From Thalassolituus sp. (GTDB lineage Bacteria > Pseudomonadota > Gammaproteobacteria > Pseudomonadales > Oceanobacteraceae): a stretch of 18,390 nucleotides of DNA. The stretch is from the NCBI GenBank assembly GCA_029212275.1, contig JARGOI010000007.1, forward strand, positions 1 through 18,390, written 5' to 3'. Below are positions 1 to 6,416 of this stretch, piece by piece (the first letter of the stretch is position 1; each line of letters starts with the position of its first letter). Position numbers and translations under genes: made by a program. The notes beneath the pieces are model-generated. The model made no database searches and was not told where the DNA came from. It saw only the letters and a list, made by a program, of their open reading frames with translations.

Positions 1-1
1 G

Positions 2-907
2 ATATTTAATGGCGTCGGCTTCGGCAGGCGCAAAGCCTTTGCCTTTTTTCGTGACGATGTGCAGTAAGCGCGGACCATCCAACTTACTCAAGTTATCAAG
101 GGTCGCCACCAGCTCATGCAAATCATGACCGTCGATGGGGCCATAATAGTTAAAACCTAACTCTTCGAACAAGGTGCCTGGTGAAACCATGCCTTTCATA
201 TGTTCTTCGGTGCGACGCGCAAATTCCCAAGCGGCAGGAATCTTTTCCAGTACTTTTTTACTGCCTTGACGCATCGCAGAATAAGTTTGGCTGGACCAAA
301 TGCGGGTAAAGTATTTATTCAGCGCGCCGACATTTTCTGAAATCGACATATCGTTGTCGTTCAAAATCACCAACATATTAGCTTTCACGTGACCGGCGTG
401 ATTCAGCGCTTCAAACGCCATGCCCGCGGTCATCGCGCCATCGCCGATCACGGCGACACACTGACGATTCTTTTGTTGCTGGCGAAATGCCAAAGCCATG
501 CCTAAGGCGGCACTGATGGATGTACTAGAATGACCAACCCCAAAGGTGTCGTAAGGGCTTTCATCGCGACTGGGGAAAGCTGCAGGGCCCTCGGCAGTAC
601 GAATCTGCGGCATTTGCTCGCGTCGTCCGGTCAGTATCTTGTGCGGGTAGGCCTGATGTCCGACATCCCAAACCAACTTGTCGTCGGGCGTATTAAATAC
701 GTAATGCAGTGCTACGGTTAACTCAACCACGCCTAAGCCAGCACCAAAATGGCCTCCTGAGATGCCAACGCTGTAAAGTAGGTACTCGCGTAATTCACGA
801 CACAGCACCGCCAATTGCGCATATTCGAACTGGCGCAGGTCAGCAGGAGAATCAATTCGATCCAACAAGGGGGTTTCGGGACGGTGTGTCGGGATTTCGT
901 TAAACAT
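2..907 (-). CDS. dxs: 1-deoxy-D-xylulose-5-phosphate synthase, N-terminal part (C-terminus lies outside the window)
   Basis: Dxs condenses pyruvate and glyceraldehyde 3-phosphate, using thiamine diphosphate (ThDP), in the first step of the MEP isoprenoid pathway. It is cytoplasmic. About 302 N-terminal residues of a family usually near 620-640 are present. The translation shows the family signatures SGGHFGAGLG (about residues 50-59), WDVGHQAYPHK (80-90), GHSSTSISAALGMA (125-138), the ThDP/Mg motif GDGAMTAG (155-162) and NDNDMSIS (183-190). The start at 907 gives the expected N-terminus, MFNEIPTRHPETPLLDRIDSP, but the ribosome binding site is weak. It lies 128 bases downstream of ispA on the same strand, as in many gammaproteobacterial xseB-ispA-dxs operons. 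One oddity is the segment after the LTGRR motif, which reads RTAEGPAAF (103-111) where the family usually has RQKxG(I/L)xGF. The family call is not in doubt. Confidence 0.97.
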   Translation of the reverse strand, partial: MFNEIPTHRPETPLLDRIDSPADLRQFEYAQLAVLCRELREYLLYSVGISGGHFGAGLGVVELTVALHYVFNTPDDKLVWDVGHQAYPHKILTGRREQMPQIRTAEGPAAFPSRDESPYDTFGVGHSSTSISAALGMALAFRQQQKNRQCVAVIGDGAMTAGMAFEALNHAGHVKANMLVILNDNDMSISENVGALNKYFTRIWSSQTYSAMRQGSKKVLEKIPAAWEFARRTEEHMKGMVSPGTLFEELGFNYYGPIDGHDLHELVATLDNLSKLDGPRLLHIVTKKGKGFAPAEADAIKY

Positions 908-1035
908 CAGGCAGCAGTCATTTCCGCTTGGCGGCCGCCATTCAATGACGCACCGGGATAAAAGGTCGCCATTCTACCGCTTGAGCACACAGATGAGTAG
1001 CGTTGCCGCGAATAGATGGCGCAATAATTCGAATT

Positions 1036-1923
1036 TTAGTGATCGCGTTCGATGATGTAATTGGCCAACGCGGCAAGCGTTTCGGTGTTTCCGGGCAATT
1101 GCGCGAGGGCATTTAAAGCACCTTTGACTAACAATTGCGCTTTCGCGCGCGCTCCTTCTAACCCCAGCAAAGCGGGATAGGTAGGCTTATTCAGTGCAAT
1201 ATCGGCACCTTGTTGTTTGCCAAGTACAGCGGTGTCACCTTCGATATCCAAAATATCGTCTTGCACCTGAAACGCCAAGCCAATGGCATCGGCATAGGTC
1301 AGTAACGCAGCTTGATATTTTTCGGCAATTTCCACTCCGGCACACGTGGCGCCCATCATTACTGCCGCTTTAATCAGAGCACCGGTTTTATGTCGGTGCA
1401 TGGTTTCTAATTGTGCCAACTCCATGACCTTACCCACATGGCTCAGATCAATGGATTGTCCACCCACCATGCCCGCACAACCACTGTATTGGCTTAGCAG
1501 GGTAATGATTTTTAGACGTTGCAAAGGGTCAAGCAGCGTATCGGTGGCAACAATTTCAAAAGCGCCCGTCAACAATGCGTCTCCCGCCAAAATGGCGGTC
1601 GCTTCATCAAAAGCAATGTGACAGGTGGGTTTGCCTCGACGCAAATCATCATCGTCCATGGCAGGCAAATCGTCATGCACCAAGCTGTAGCTATGGATCA
1701 TTTCGATACTGAGCGCGGCGCCATCGGCAAGAAGTAAAACTTCGTTGTCATGACTTGCTAGGGCCTGTGCGGTGGCGTACACCAAAAACGGCCGAATACG
1801 CTTACCACCGTTCATTAACCCATAGTGCATGGCGTCATAGAGTTTTGGGTCAACACACTGACACTGGGGTAAACGCTGTTCGGCAACGTCTTTCAGTCGC
1901 TTTTGAATAGATTCTAACTTCAT
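1036..1923 (-). CDS. ispA: (2E,6E)-farnesyl diphosphate synthase (short-chain polyprenyl synthase)
   Basis: The enzyme adds two isopentenyl units to dimethylallyl diphosphate to make farnesyl diphosphate, the precursor of undecaprenyl phosphate, quinone side chains and heme o. The protein has 295 residues, the normal length. It shows GGKRIRP (39-45), the first aspartate-rich motif DDLPAMD (84-90, bacterial DDxxxxD spacing) and the second motif QDDILD (221-226), both of which bind Mg-diphosphate. The conserved GGQ (154-156) and the lysine of HKTGALI (178-184) are also present. The ATG at 1923 gives the usual MKLESIQKRL-type beginning, though only a weak A-rich ribosome site precedes it. It sits 56 bases after xseB and 128 bases before dxs on the same strand, so co-transcription is likely. 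Geranyl versus farnesyl specificity cannot be proved from sequence, but ispA is by far the best call. Confidence 0.97.
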   Translation of the reverse strand: MKLESIQKRLKDVAEQRLPQCQCVDPKLYDAMHYGLMNGGKRIRPFLVYATAQALASHDNEVLLLADGAALSIEMIHSYSLVHDDLPAMDDDDLRRGKPTCHIAFDEATAILAGDALLTGAFEIVATDTLLDPLQRLKIITLLSQYSGCAGMVGGQSIDLSHVGKVMELAQLETMHRHKTGALIKAAVMMGATCAGVEIAEKYQAALLTYADAIGLAFQVQDDILDIEGDTAVLGKQQGADIALNKPTYPALLGLEGARAKAQLLVKGALNALAQLPGNTETLAALANYIIERDH

Positions 1924-1979
1924 GAGGTTTCTTTGTTCATTGGCTAACGATCGGCACGGTTCGACAAACGTGAAAACGC

Positions 1980-2222
1980 TTATTCATCGTTATTTTGAAG
2001 GAAGGGTTGCGCTTCGCTAGCACCATTGCGCTCCATCAGAATTTGCACTCGCTGTTCGGCTGCGGATAGCGCTTGTTGACACTGACGCGTTAAACCAATG
2101 CCCTGCTCGAATGCCTGTAGGCTATCTTCGAGGCTTAGCTCACCCTGCTCCATAGTCGCCACCAAGGCTTCTAACTCGTGTAAGGCGTTTTCAAATTCGA
2201 AAGTTTTTGGAGTTTTAGCCAT
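1980..2222 (-). CDS. xseB: Exodeoxyribonuclease VII small subunit
   Basis: XseB is the small subunit of exonuclease VII and joins XseA to degrade single-stranded DNA in repair and recombination. The chosen start at 2222 gives an 80-residue protein, the usual size, beginning MAKTPKTFEFENALHELEAL. It contains the family core: LEALVATMEQGELSLEDSL, then FEQGIGLTRQCQQALSAAEQRV, a two-helix acidic protein. A longer reading from 2252 would add ten residues (MWPLIKRNSL) not typical of the family. The 2222 start is preceded by a good ribosome site, AAGAGGA, at a spacing of about 8 bases, and a possible promoter lies just upstream, which would leave the longer start untranscribed. It is the first gene of the xseB-ispA-dxs unit. 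No xseA is visible, which is normal because xseA is usually elsewhere. Confidence 0.95.
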   Translation of the reverse strand: MAKTPKTFEFENALHELEALVATMEQGELSLEDSLQAFEQGIGLTRQCQQALSAAEQRVQILMERNGASEAQPFLQNNDE

Positions 2223-2248
2223 CAGCGAATTCCTCTTAATAAGCGGCC

Positions 2249-2277
2249 ACACTAACCGTAAGGTCTGATTCGGTCAA
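2249..2277 (-). promoter_or_regulatory. Possible sigma-70 promoter for xseB-ispA-dxs
   Basis: On the minus strand, TTGACC (2277-2272, 5 of 6 to the -35 consensus) is followed after 17 bases by TAGTGT (2254-2249, 3 of 6 to the -10). Transcription would begin near 2242, about 20 bases before the xseB ATG at 2222, leaving room for its AAGAGGA site. The -10 is poor, so this is only a candidate. Confidence 0.25.
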
Positions 2278-2359
2278 CCAAACAAAGATCCCTAAAGCGC
2301 TTCTAAATAAAGATTTTTTTGCTAAACACAGGAAGAACCCGCCAGAGCGTCTAAACTCA

Positions 2360-2387
2360 TTTACAAAAGGTATCCATTTTAAATAGT
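2360..2387 (+). promoter_or_regulatory. Possible sigma-70 promoter for pomAB
   Basis: TTTACA (2360-2365, 5 of 6 to the -35) is followed after 16 bases by AATAGT (2382-2387, 4 of 6 to the -10), about 45 bases before the pomA start. I looked for a flagellar sigma-28 site (TAAA, 15 bases, GCCGATAA) in 2290-2430 and found no convincing match. Only a TAAA-13-GCTAAACA arrangement near 2304-2328 is faintly similar. Confidence 0.3.
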
Positions 2388-2420
2388 TGTAGTCTTGTCA
2401 TTGCGCAGATGGATGCATTA

Positions 2421-2426
2421 AAGGAG
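2421..2426 (+). promoter_or_regulatory. Ribosome binding site that sets the GTG start of pomA
   Basis: AAGGAG lies 5 bases before the GTG at 2432. Because pomA starts with GTG rather than ATG, this strong Shine-Dalgarno match is the main support for the chosen start. The resulting N-terminus, MDLASLVGLVGAF, matches the PomA family beginning. Confidence 0.8.
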
Positions 2427-2431
2427 TCGCT

Positions 2432-3190
2432 GTGGATTTAGCATCGTTAGTCGGTTTAGTAGGCGCATTTGGTATCGTCGTATTTGCCATGGTATTGGGC
2501 GGCGACATTATGATGTTCGTGAACGTGCCATCATTACTAATCGTTATCGTAGGCAGTATGTTTGCCGTGATGATGAAATATGAATTGGCGCAATTTTTAT
2601 CGGCCATCAAAGTCGCAGGTAAGGCATTTTCATTCAAATTAGTTAAGCCAGACAATTTGATCGGCGAAATTGTTGAGCTGGCGGGTGTTGCTCGTAAAGG
2701 CGGTTTGTTATCACTTGAGGGCAAAGAAGTCAGCGACGAATTTTTAAGTAAGGGTATTCAATTATTAGTCGACGGTCACGACCCTGATGTTGTTCGAACC
2801 CTATTAAGTAAAGAAATGCGCCTCGCCAGCGAACGTCACGAAACTGGCATTACTATTTTTAAAGCCATGGGCGACGTCGGCCCAGCCATGGGCATGATAG
2901 GAACATTGATTGGTTTAGTGGCCATGCTGGCGAACATGGATGATCCAAAATCCATTGGTCCTGCCATGGCGGTAGCTCTGCTGACCACACTCTATGGTGC
3001 CATGATGGCGACCATGCTGATGCTGCCTATCTCAGACAAATTAACCCTCAGAAAAAATGAAGAAGATCTTCTGAAAACCATGATTATTGATGCGCTATTG
3101 GCCATTCAAAATGGTCAAAACCCACGCGTCATAGAATCCATGTTGCAAGCCTATATCCAAGAAGGCAAACGCGTCACGGCAGGCGAATAA
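2432..3190 (+). CDS. pomA: Flagellar motor stator protein PomA (MotA/MotC family, sodium type)
   Basis: PomA is the four-helix inner-membrane stator subunit that, with PomB, conducts ions and drives flagellar rotation. The protein has 252 residues, close to the Vibrio PomA length, and aligns along its full length from memory. Helices lie near 5-22, 33-52, 150-170 and 178-200. Residues known to matter in PomA are present at matching positions: R88, K89, E96 and E99 in the cytoplasmic loop (the E97 position is G), D148, P151, T158, D171, T185 and T186. The block MGMIGTLIGLVAMLANMDDP is a family hallmark. The close likeness to PomA rather than enterobacterial MotA suggests a sodium motor, although the pseudomonad MotC homologue is similar, so the ion is an inference. 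A GTG start is used. Only 3 bases separate the stop from pomB. Confidence 0.96.
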   Translation: MDLASLVGLVGAFGIVVFAMVLGGDIMMFVNVPSLLIVIVGSMFAVMMKYELAQFLSAIKVAGKAFSFKLVKPDNLIGEIVELAGVARKGGLLSLEGKEVSDEFLSKGIQLLVDGHDPDVVRTLLSKEMRLASERHETGITIFKAMGDVGPAMGMIGTLIGLVAMLANMDDPKSIGPAMAVALLTTLYGAMMATMLMLPISDKLTLRKNEEDLLKTMIIDALLAIQNGQNPRVIESMLQAYIQEGKRVTAGE

Positions 3191-3193
3191 GCA

Positions 3194-4174
3194 ATGGCTG
3201 CGGAAGAAGAACAAGAATGTCCACCCTGTCCGAGCGGAATACCCGCTTGGGTAATGACCTTTGCCGACTTAATGTCGCTGCTGATGTGCTTTTTCGTATT
3301 ATTGCTGTCATTTTCAGAAATGGATGCGACCAAATTTAAGCGCTTAGCCGGTGAATTACGTGACGCTTTTGGTGTGCAAACAAGTATCAATGCCAGTGAT
3401 CCCCCAAAGGGCACCAGCGTGATTGCGCGACATTTCAGTCCTTCAATTCCAGAACCAACGCCAATTAATGAAGTTCGACAAGTCACCTCGGACATCACTA
3501 AAAGCTCGTTAGAAGTGTTATGCCAAGACGAGATTACTCAACAAGAATCTCGCCAAGGCGACCGTGGTATGCAGTCGCGTGAAATTCTTATTCCGAAAGA
3601 AGATATTGAGAATAAGAAAAGTGAAGCAAAAGCGATTGAGATGGCTAAAAAACTCGAAGACGAAATTGCCAGCGGCCAAGTAGAAATAGAAACCGTGGGG
3701 AAGAAAATCATTATTCGAATTCAACAACGCGGCGCCTTTGGTTCTGGTTCTGATTATATCGCCGATGAGTTTTTACCCGTGATAGACAAAATACGTGAAA
3801 TTTTGGTCGATATTCCGGGCAAAATTTCGGTCGAAGGACACACAGATAACATCCCGACAAGAACCGCACGTTTCCGCTCTAACTGGGCGCTGTCCAACGC
3901 GCGCGCGGTAGCCTTTGCAGAAGAGTTATTTATTGCACCAGAAATGGACGAAAGTCGTTTTCAGGTTGTCGGTCATGCCGATAAACAACCCTTAGTTCCT
4001 AATATCGACGACGCTTCGCGCGAACGTAATCGCCGTGTAGAAATCATTATTTTACGCAGCCAAGAAAACGATGACGATGACGTTCCAGAAATTATGCCAA
4101 GTCAAAATACGATAGATGATGCCGTTAATGCGCAACCTGAAGATTTTGAATTGGGTCCAACCGAGGTTTTTTAA
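3194..4174 (+). CDS. pomB: Flagellar motor stator protein PomB (MotB/MotD family)
   Basis: PomB carries the ion-binding aspartate of the stator and anchors the complex to peptidoglycan. Residues 1-18 are cytoplasmic and acidic, with a CPPCP segment like that of Vibrio PomB. A single helix (19-41) contains PAWVMTFADLMSLLMCFF, where D25 is the expected ion-carrying residue. A plug and linker region follows (about 42-170). An OmpA-like peptidoglycan-binding domain covers about 170-290, with VEGHTDN (213-219), SNWALSNARA (229-238) and RERNRRVEI (276-284). The last 36 residues form a strongly acidic tail beginning SQENDDDD. The length of 326 is normal. It follows pomA by 3 bases, so the two are surely co-transcribed. 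The C-terminal tail is not part of the OmpA fold, and I do not know its role. Confidence 0.96.
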   Translation: MAAEEEQECPPCPSGIPAWVMTFADLMSLLMCFFVLLLSFSEMDATKFKRLAGELRDAFGVQTSINASDPPKGTSVIARHFSPSIPEPTPINEVRQVTSDITKSSLEVLCQDEITQQESRQGDRGMQSREILIPKEDIENKKSEAKAIEMAKKLEDEIASGQVEIETVGKKIIIRIQQRGAFGSGSDYIADEFLPVIDKIREILVDIPGKISVEGHTDNIPTRTARFRSNWALSNARAVAFAEELFIAPEMDESRFQVVGHADKQPLVPNIDDASRERNRRVEIIILRSQENDDDDVPEIMPSQNTIDDAVNAQPEDFELGPTEVF

Positions 4175-4217
4175 ACCATTGGATCTGCCACATTTTTACA
4201 TCAAGGAATAAATAGCT

Positions 4218-4805
4218 ATGAGTATTGAAGAACGTCGCCGCTATTTCCGCTTAGACGATGAAGTGATTCTTGATTTTGAAACTATTTCAAAAGATGAAGC
4301 ATCACGTTGGCGCGAACGCAATAAAAAACATCGCAACGAACTGAGTGAAATTGAACACGAAATTGCCAATGTACTTTACTTGCTGCAATCGCAAAATCCG
4401 ACCGTTGCCAAAGTAATGAATTTATTCAATCGAAAAGTAAATTTATTGAATTCTTCAAGCTATTCAGCAAAAGACGACAGCTACACCGCAACAGAGGTAC
4501 GCACTCAAGTTAACTTAAGCGCCTGCGGCATGTCGTTTGAAACCAGCGAAGAACTATCATCTTCAGATAATTTACGTCTATACATGCAACTAAAGCCGTC
4601 CAATATGCCAGTATCTTTGCTGGGCACGGTCGTTGGTGTGGACAAAACCGACAACAGTAAATCGCCTTTTTTAGTTCGTGTTAACTTTGAAGGGTTGCTT
4701 GAAGCAGAACAGGAACTTCTGATACAACATTTATTTCAACTGCAAAGTCGTTCACTTAAAGCACGTAGTGATGCAGTTAATGACGCAGGAAATGATGAGA
4801 GTTAA
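4218..4805 (+). CDS. PilZ-domain protein with a long helical insertion, likely c-di-GMP responsive
   Basis: PilZ domains bind cyclic di-GMP through an RxxxR motif and a (D/N)xSxxG motif. Both are visible: R7-R8-Y9-F10-R11 in MSIEERRRYFRLDDEV, and N99-L-S-A-C-G104 in VNLSACGMSFE. They are about 88 residues apart, far more than in ordinary PilZ domains. The insertion (about 22-85) is charged and probably helical, with heptad-like stretches such as NELSEIEHEIANVLYLL, so it may form a coiled coil and oligomerise. The beta-barrel part continues to about 175, and the tail is polar. It resembles the helix-inserted, tetrameric xanthomonad PilZ class in outline, but keeps the nucleotide-binding residues. 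It starts 43 bases after pomB with an AAGGA site (4203-4207), and there is no terminator between them. I infer a motility or stator control role from this position, as for YcgR-type proteins. The function is unproven. Confidence 0.82.
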   Translation: MSIEERRRYFRLDDEVILDFETISKDEASRWRERNKKHRNELSEIEHEIANVLYLLQSQNPTVAKVMNLFNRKVNLLNSSSYSAKDDSYTATEVRTQVNLSACGMSFETSEELSSSDNLRLYMQLKPSNMPVSLLGTVVGVDKTDNSKSPFLVRVNFEGLLEAEQELLIQHLFQLQSRSLKARSDAVNDAGNDES

Positions 4806-4862
4806 AGAAAAAATTTGCTAACATGAGCTTCATTCAAACACTGTCACTGGTAAAACAAGCGC

Positions 4863-5588
4863 ATGTCAGGCCCACGCATATATACCGAGTTTCCTCTTAA
4901 GCCAGGTGCAGACATTGCACTCAACGATCAAGCCGTTAACCATTTGGTCCGTGTACTACGTATGAGCGATGGCGATGCCTTACGTTTATTCAATGGCGAT
5001 GGTCACGAGTACGGTGCTTCATTAATTATCGAAAGTAAAAAAAATGCCTCAGCGCGTATTACCAGCGTGCTTCGCAGCGACGTTACCATGCCTCTAAATT
5101 TGCACTTAGGGCAAGTGATCTCCAAGGGGGATCGTATGGACTTTACCATTCAAAAATCCACGGAATTGGGCATCACACATATCACCCCCCTCACCAGTGA
5201 ACGATGCGATGTGCGTTTAAAAGGTGAGCGTATGGATAAAAAACTAGAGCACTGGCAAAAAGTTGCGCTGTCGGCTTGCGAGCAATGCGGTCGAAATACG
5301 GTACCAAAAATTCATGCGCCACAGTCATTAGCTGACTGGATTGCCACCTGTGACAGCGAACGTAAGCTACTGCTGCACCCACACAATCAACAACCATTGC
5401 TGAACACAGACTCGCCCTCTTCGGTCGCTTTATTGGTAGGGCCAGAGGGAGGCTTTAGTGACCTAGAAGTGGTACAGTGCCAGCAACAAGGTTTTGATGG
5501 ATTGCTGCTGGGACCACGCATATTACGCACAGAAACTGCCGCGCTGGCGGCCTTGAGTGTGATTCAATATCAGTGGGGCGATTTCTGA
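4863..5588 (+). CDS. rsmE: 16S rRNA (uracil(1498)-N(3))-methyltransferase
   Basis: RsmE methylates N3 of U1498 in helix 44 of 16S rRNA using S-adenosylmethionine, acting on the 30S subunit. The protein has 241 residues, the usual length. It begins SGPRIYTEFPLKPGADIAL with a PUA-like RNA-binding domain (about 1-72) that includes HLVRVLRMSDGDALRLFNGDG. The SPOUT methyltransferase domain (about 75-241) carries the knotted cofactor-site motifs LLVGPEGGFS (190-199) and LGPRILRTETAALAAL (216-231). QKSTELGITHITPL (97-110) is also characteristic. The start at 4863 fits the family N-terminus, but no clear Shine-Dalgarno sequence precedes it. It lies 57 bases after the PilZ gene on the same strand, and its last 19 bases overlap the convergent membrane-protein gene. 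Confidence 0.96.
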   Translation: MSGPRIYTEFPLKPGADIALNDQAVNHLVRVLRMSDGDALRLFNGDGHEYGASLIIESKKNASARITSVLRSDVTMPLNLHLGQVISKGDRMDFTIQKSTELGITHITPLTSERCDVRLKGERMDKKLEHWQKVALSACEQCGRNTVPKIHAPQSLADWIATCDSERKLLLHPHNQQPLLNTDSPSSVALLVGPEGGFSDLEVVQCQQQGFDGLLLGPRILRTETAALAALSVIQYQWGDF

Positions 5589-6235
5589 TTAACCAGTTGC
5601 ATCCCTTTCCAATCGAAGAAAGACGATAAAAAATAGAGACCAATAAATAAGGTTGCCCACCATTCGATAATGCGTTTACCGTGACTTATATCAACACCCA
5701 CTGTCACACCGGCAAAGGCAATGAACATGCTCCATAAAATAGCCATTAACAGTGTTTTTACTTTTAATGTCGGCACCAACAAACCCTGCTTACTGGCACG
5801 CCAAATTAAAACAAAATTAATGGTCAGTGCCAGCAACATTCCCTGAAAAAATAAATTCGCGCCACGCACGTGCACAAACCAATTAGTATCTGCTTTCAAT
5901 GGCAGCAATACAGCAGTCCCCGCCAGTAATCCAAGCGCCGCTATCACACCAAAGAGCTGCATAAAATTTAGCGCTATGCGATTAGAAAAAGGCTGCAACC
6001 AAGCGCGCATCACCTGCCACCAAACAATCATAAAAGAACACGACGCAATCATCCCACCACGAAAAATAAACCCAGCGTCGCCCTTCATACCGGTATGAGT
6101 AATATCGGTACAGCCATCGAAGAAGGGATTGCACAATTCAGCAGTCCCTTGAGAGGTACCGACCCAATAGGTAATGGCAATCGTGCCCATAGAAAAAAAA
6201 CAGGTCAGTAATGCAGTAGCTTGGCCAAAGGACAT
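5570..6235 (-). CDS. Multi-spanning membrane protein, Frag1/DRAM/Sfk1-like, function unknown
   Basis: This 221-residue protein is very hydrophobic, with about six membrane segments (near 6-24, 57-77, 90-112, 124-145, 158-177 and 188-205). The first loop holds C35 and C42 in ELCNPFFDGCTDITHTG, followed by GFIFRGGMI. A cysteine-bounded loop leading into IxxxG and an (I/L)F(R/K) segment is what I associate with bacterial members of the Frag1/DRAM/Sfk1 group. This assignment is from memory and tentative. The start at 6235 is supported by a GGAG site 6 bases upstream. Its end overlaps the end of rsmE by 19 bases in convergent orientation, and no terminator fits between them. It is divergent from radA. 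No enzymatic residues are evident, and no function can be stated. Confidence 0.75.
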   Translation of the reverse strand: MSFGQATALLTCFFSMGTIAITYWVGTSQGTAELCNPFFDGCTDITHTGMKGDAGFIFRGGMIASCSFMIVWWQVMRAWLQPFSNRIALNFMQLFGVIAALGLLAGTAVLLPLKADTNWFVHVRGANLFFQGMLLALTINFVLIWRASKQGLLVPTLKVKTLLMAILWSMFIAFAGVTVGVDISHGKRIIEWWATLFIGLYFLSSFFDWKGMQLVNQKSPH

Positions 6236-6259
6236 AAATTTCTCCGTAATTATGCGTGC

Positions 6260-6287
6260 ATAATACCACTGCCATTGAATTGGTCAC
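6260..6287 (-). promoter_or_regulatory. Likely promoter of the Frag1/DRAM-like gene
   Basis: On the minus strand, GTGACC (6287-6282, 4 of 6) is followed after 16 bases by TATTAT (6265-6260, 5 of 6). Transcription would start near 6253, about 18 bases before the ATG at 6235 and just upstream of its GGAG site. Confidence 0.4.
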
Positions 6288-6352
6288 AGACCTATGCCGT
6301 CGGTAATGACTAAACCAAAACACTTGTTATGCCTACACATCATTCAACTCGT

Positions 6353-6372
6353 ACCTGTATTTATAAACAGGT
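6353..6372 (+). promoter_or_regulatory. LexA (SOS) box upstream of radA
   Basis: The core CTGTATTTATAAACAG (6355-6370) is a CTG-N10-CAG element with an AT-rich centre, which matches the gammaproteobacterial LexA consensus CTGT-N8-ACAG. The inverted repeat extends outward as TACCTGT and ACAGGTA. It ends directly on a -10-like hexamer TATACT (6372-6377), so bound LexA would cover the promoter, the normal repressor arrangement. It is 45 bases before the radA start. This implies SOS induction of radA. Confidence 0.75.
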
Positions 6373-6377
6373 ATACT
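6372..6377 (+). promoter_or_regulatory. -10 element of the radA promoter
   Basis: TATACT matches 5 of 6 bases of the sigma-70 -10 consensus and overlaps the right edge of the LexA box. The -35 position at a 17-base spacing (TCGTAC, 6349-6354) is poor. Transcription would begin near 6384, giving a leader of about 33 bases. Confidence 0.45.
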
Positions 6378-6416
6378 CTAATGATTGTTTTTATCTTAAA
6401 AAGAATGATTACTGCT

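Noticed and set aside
908..1035. 128-base gap between ispA and dxs searched for a promoter, small RNA or riboswitch
   Set aside because: I see no convincing -35/-10 pair, hairpin with U-run or known motif, so it is treated as an operon spacer.
2223..2252. Ten-residue longer xseB from 2252
   Set aside because: The 2222 ATG has a good AAGAGGA site and yields the normal 80-residue protein. The extension is not family-like.
2304..2328. Sigma-28-like promoter (TAAA, 13 bases, GCTAAACA) before pomA
   Set aside because: The spacing is two bases short of the usual 15 and the -10 matches poorly.
3151..3498. Minus-strand open frame opposite pomB (and similar frames opposite mnhA, mnhD, gltD and ispA)
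   Set aside because: These are shadows of strongly coding genes on the other strand. They have no family resemblance and no ribosome site worth noting.
6294..6416. In-frame upstream extension of radA starting at 6294
   Set aside because: The added 41 residues are unlike RadA proteins. The region contains the LexA box and likely promoter, and the family N-terminus starts at 6417.
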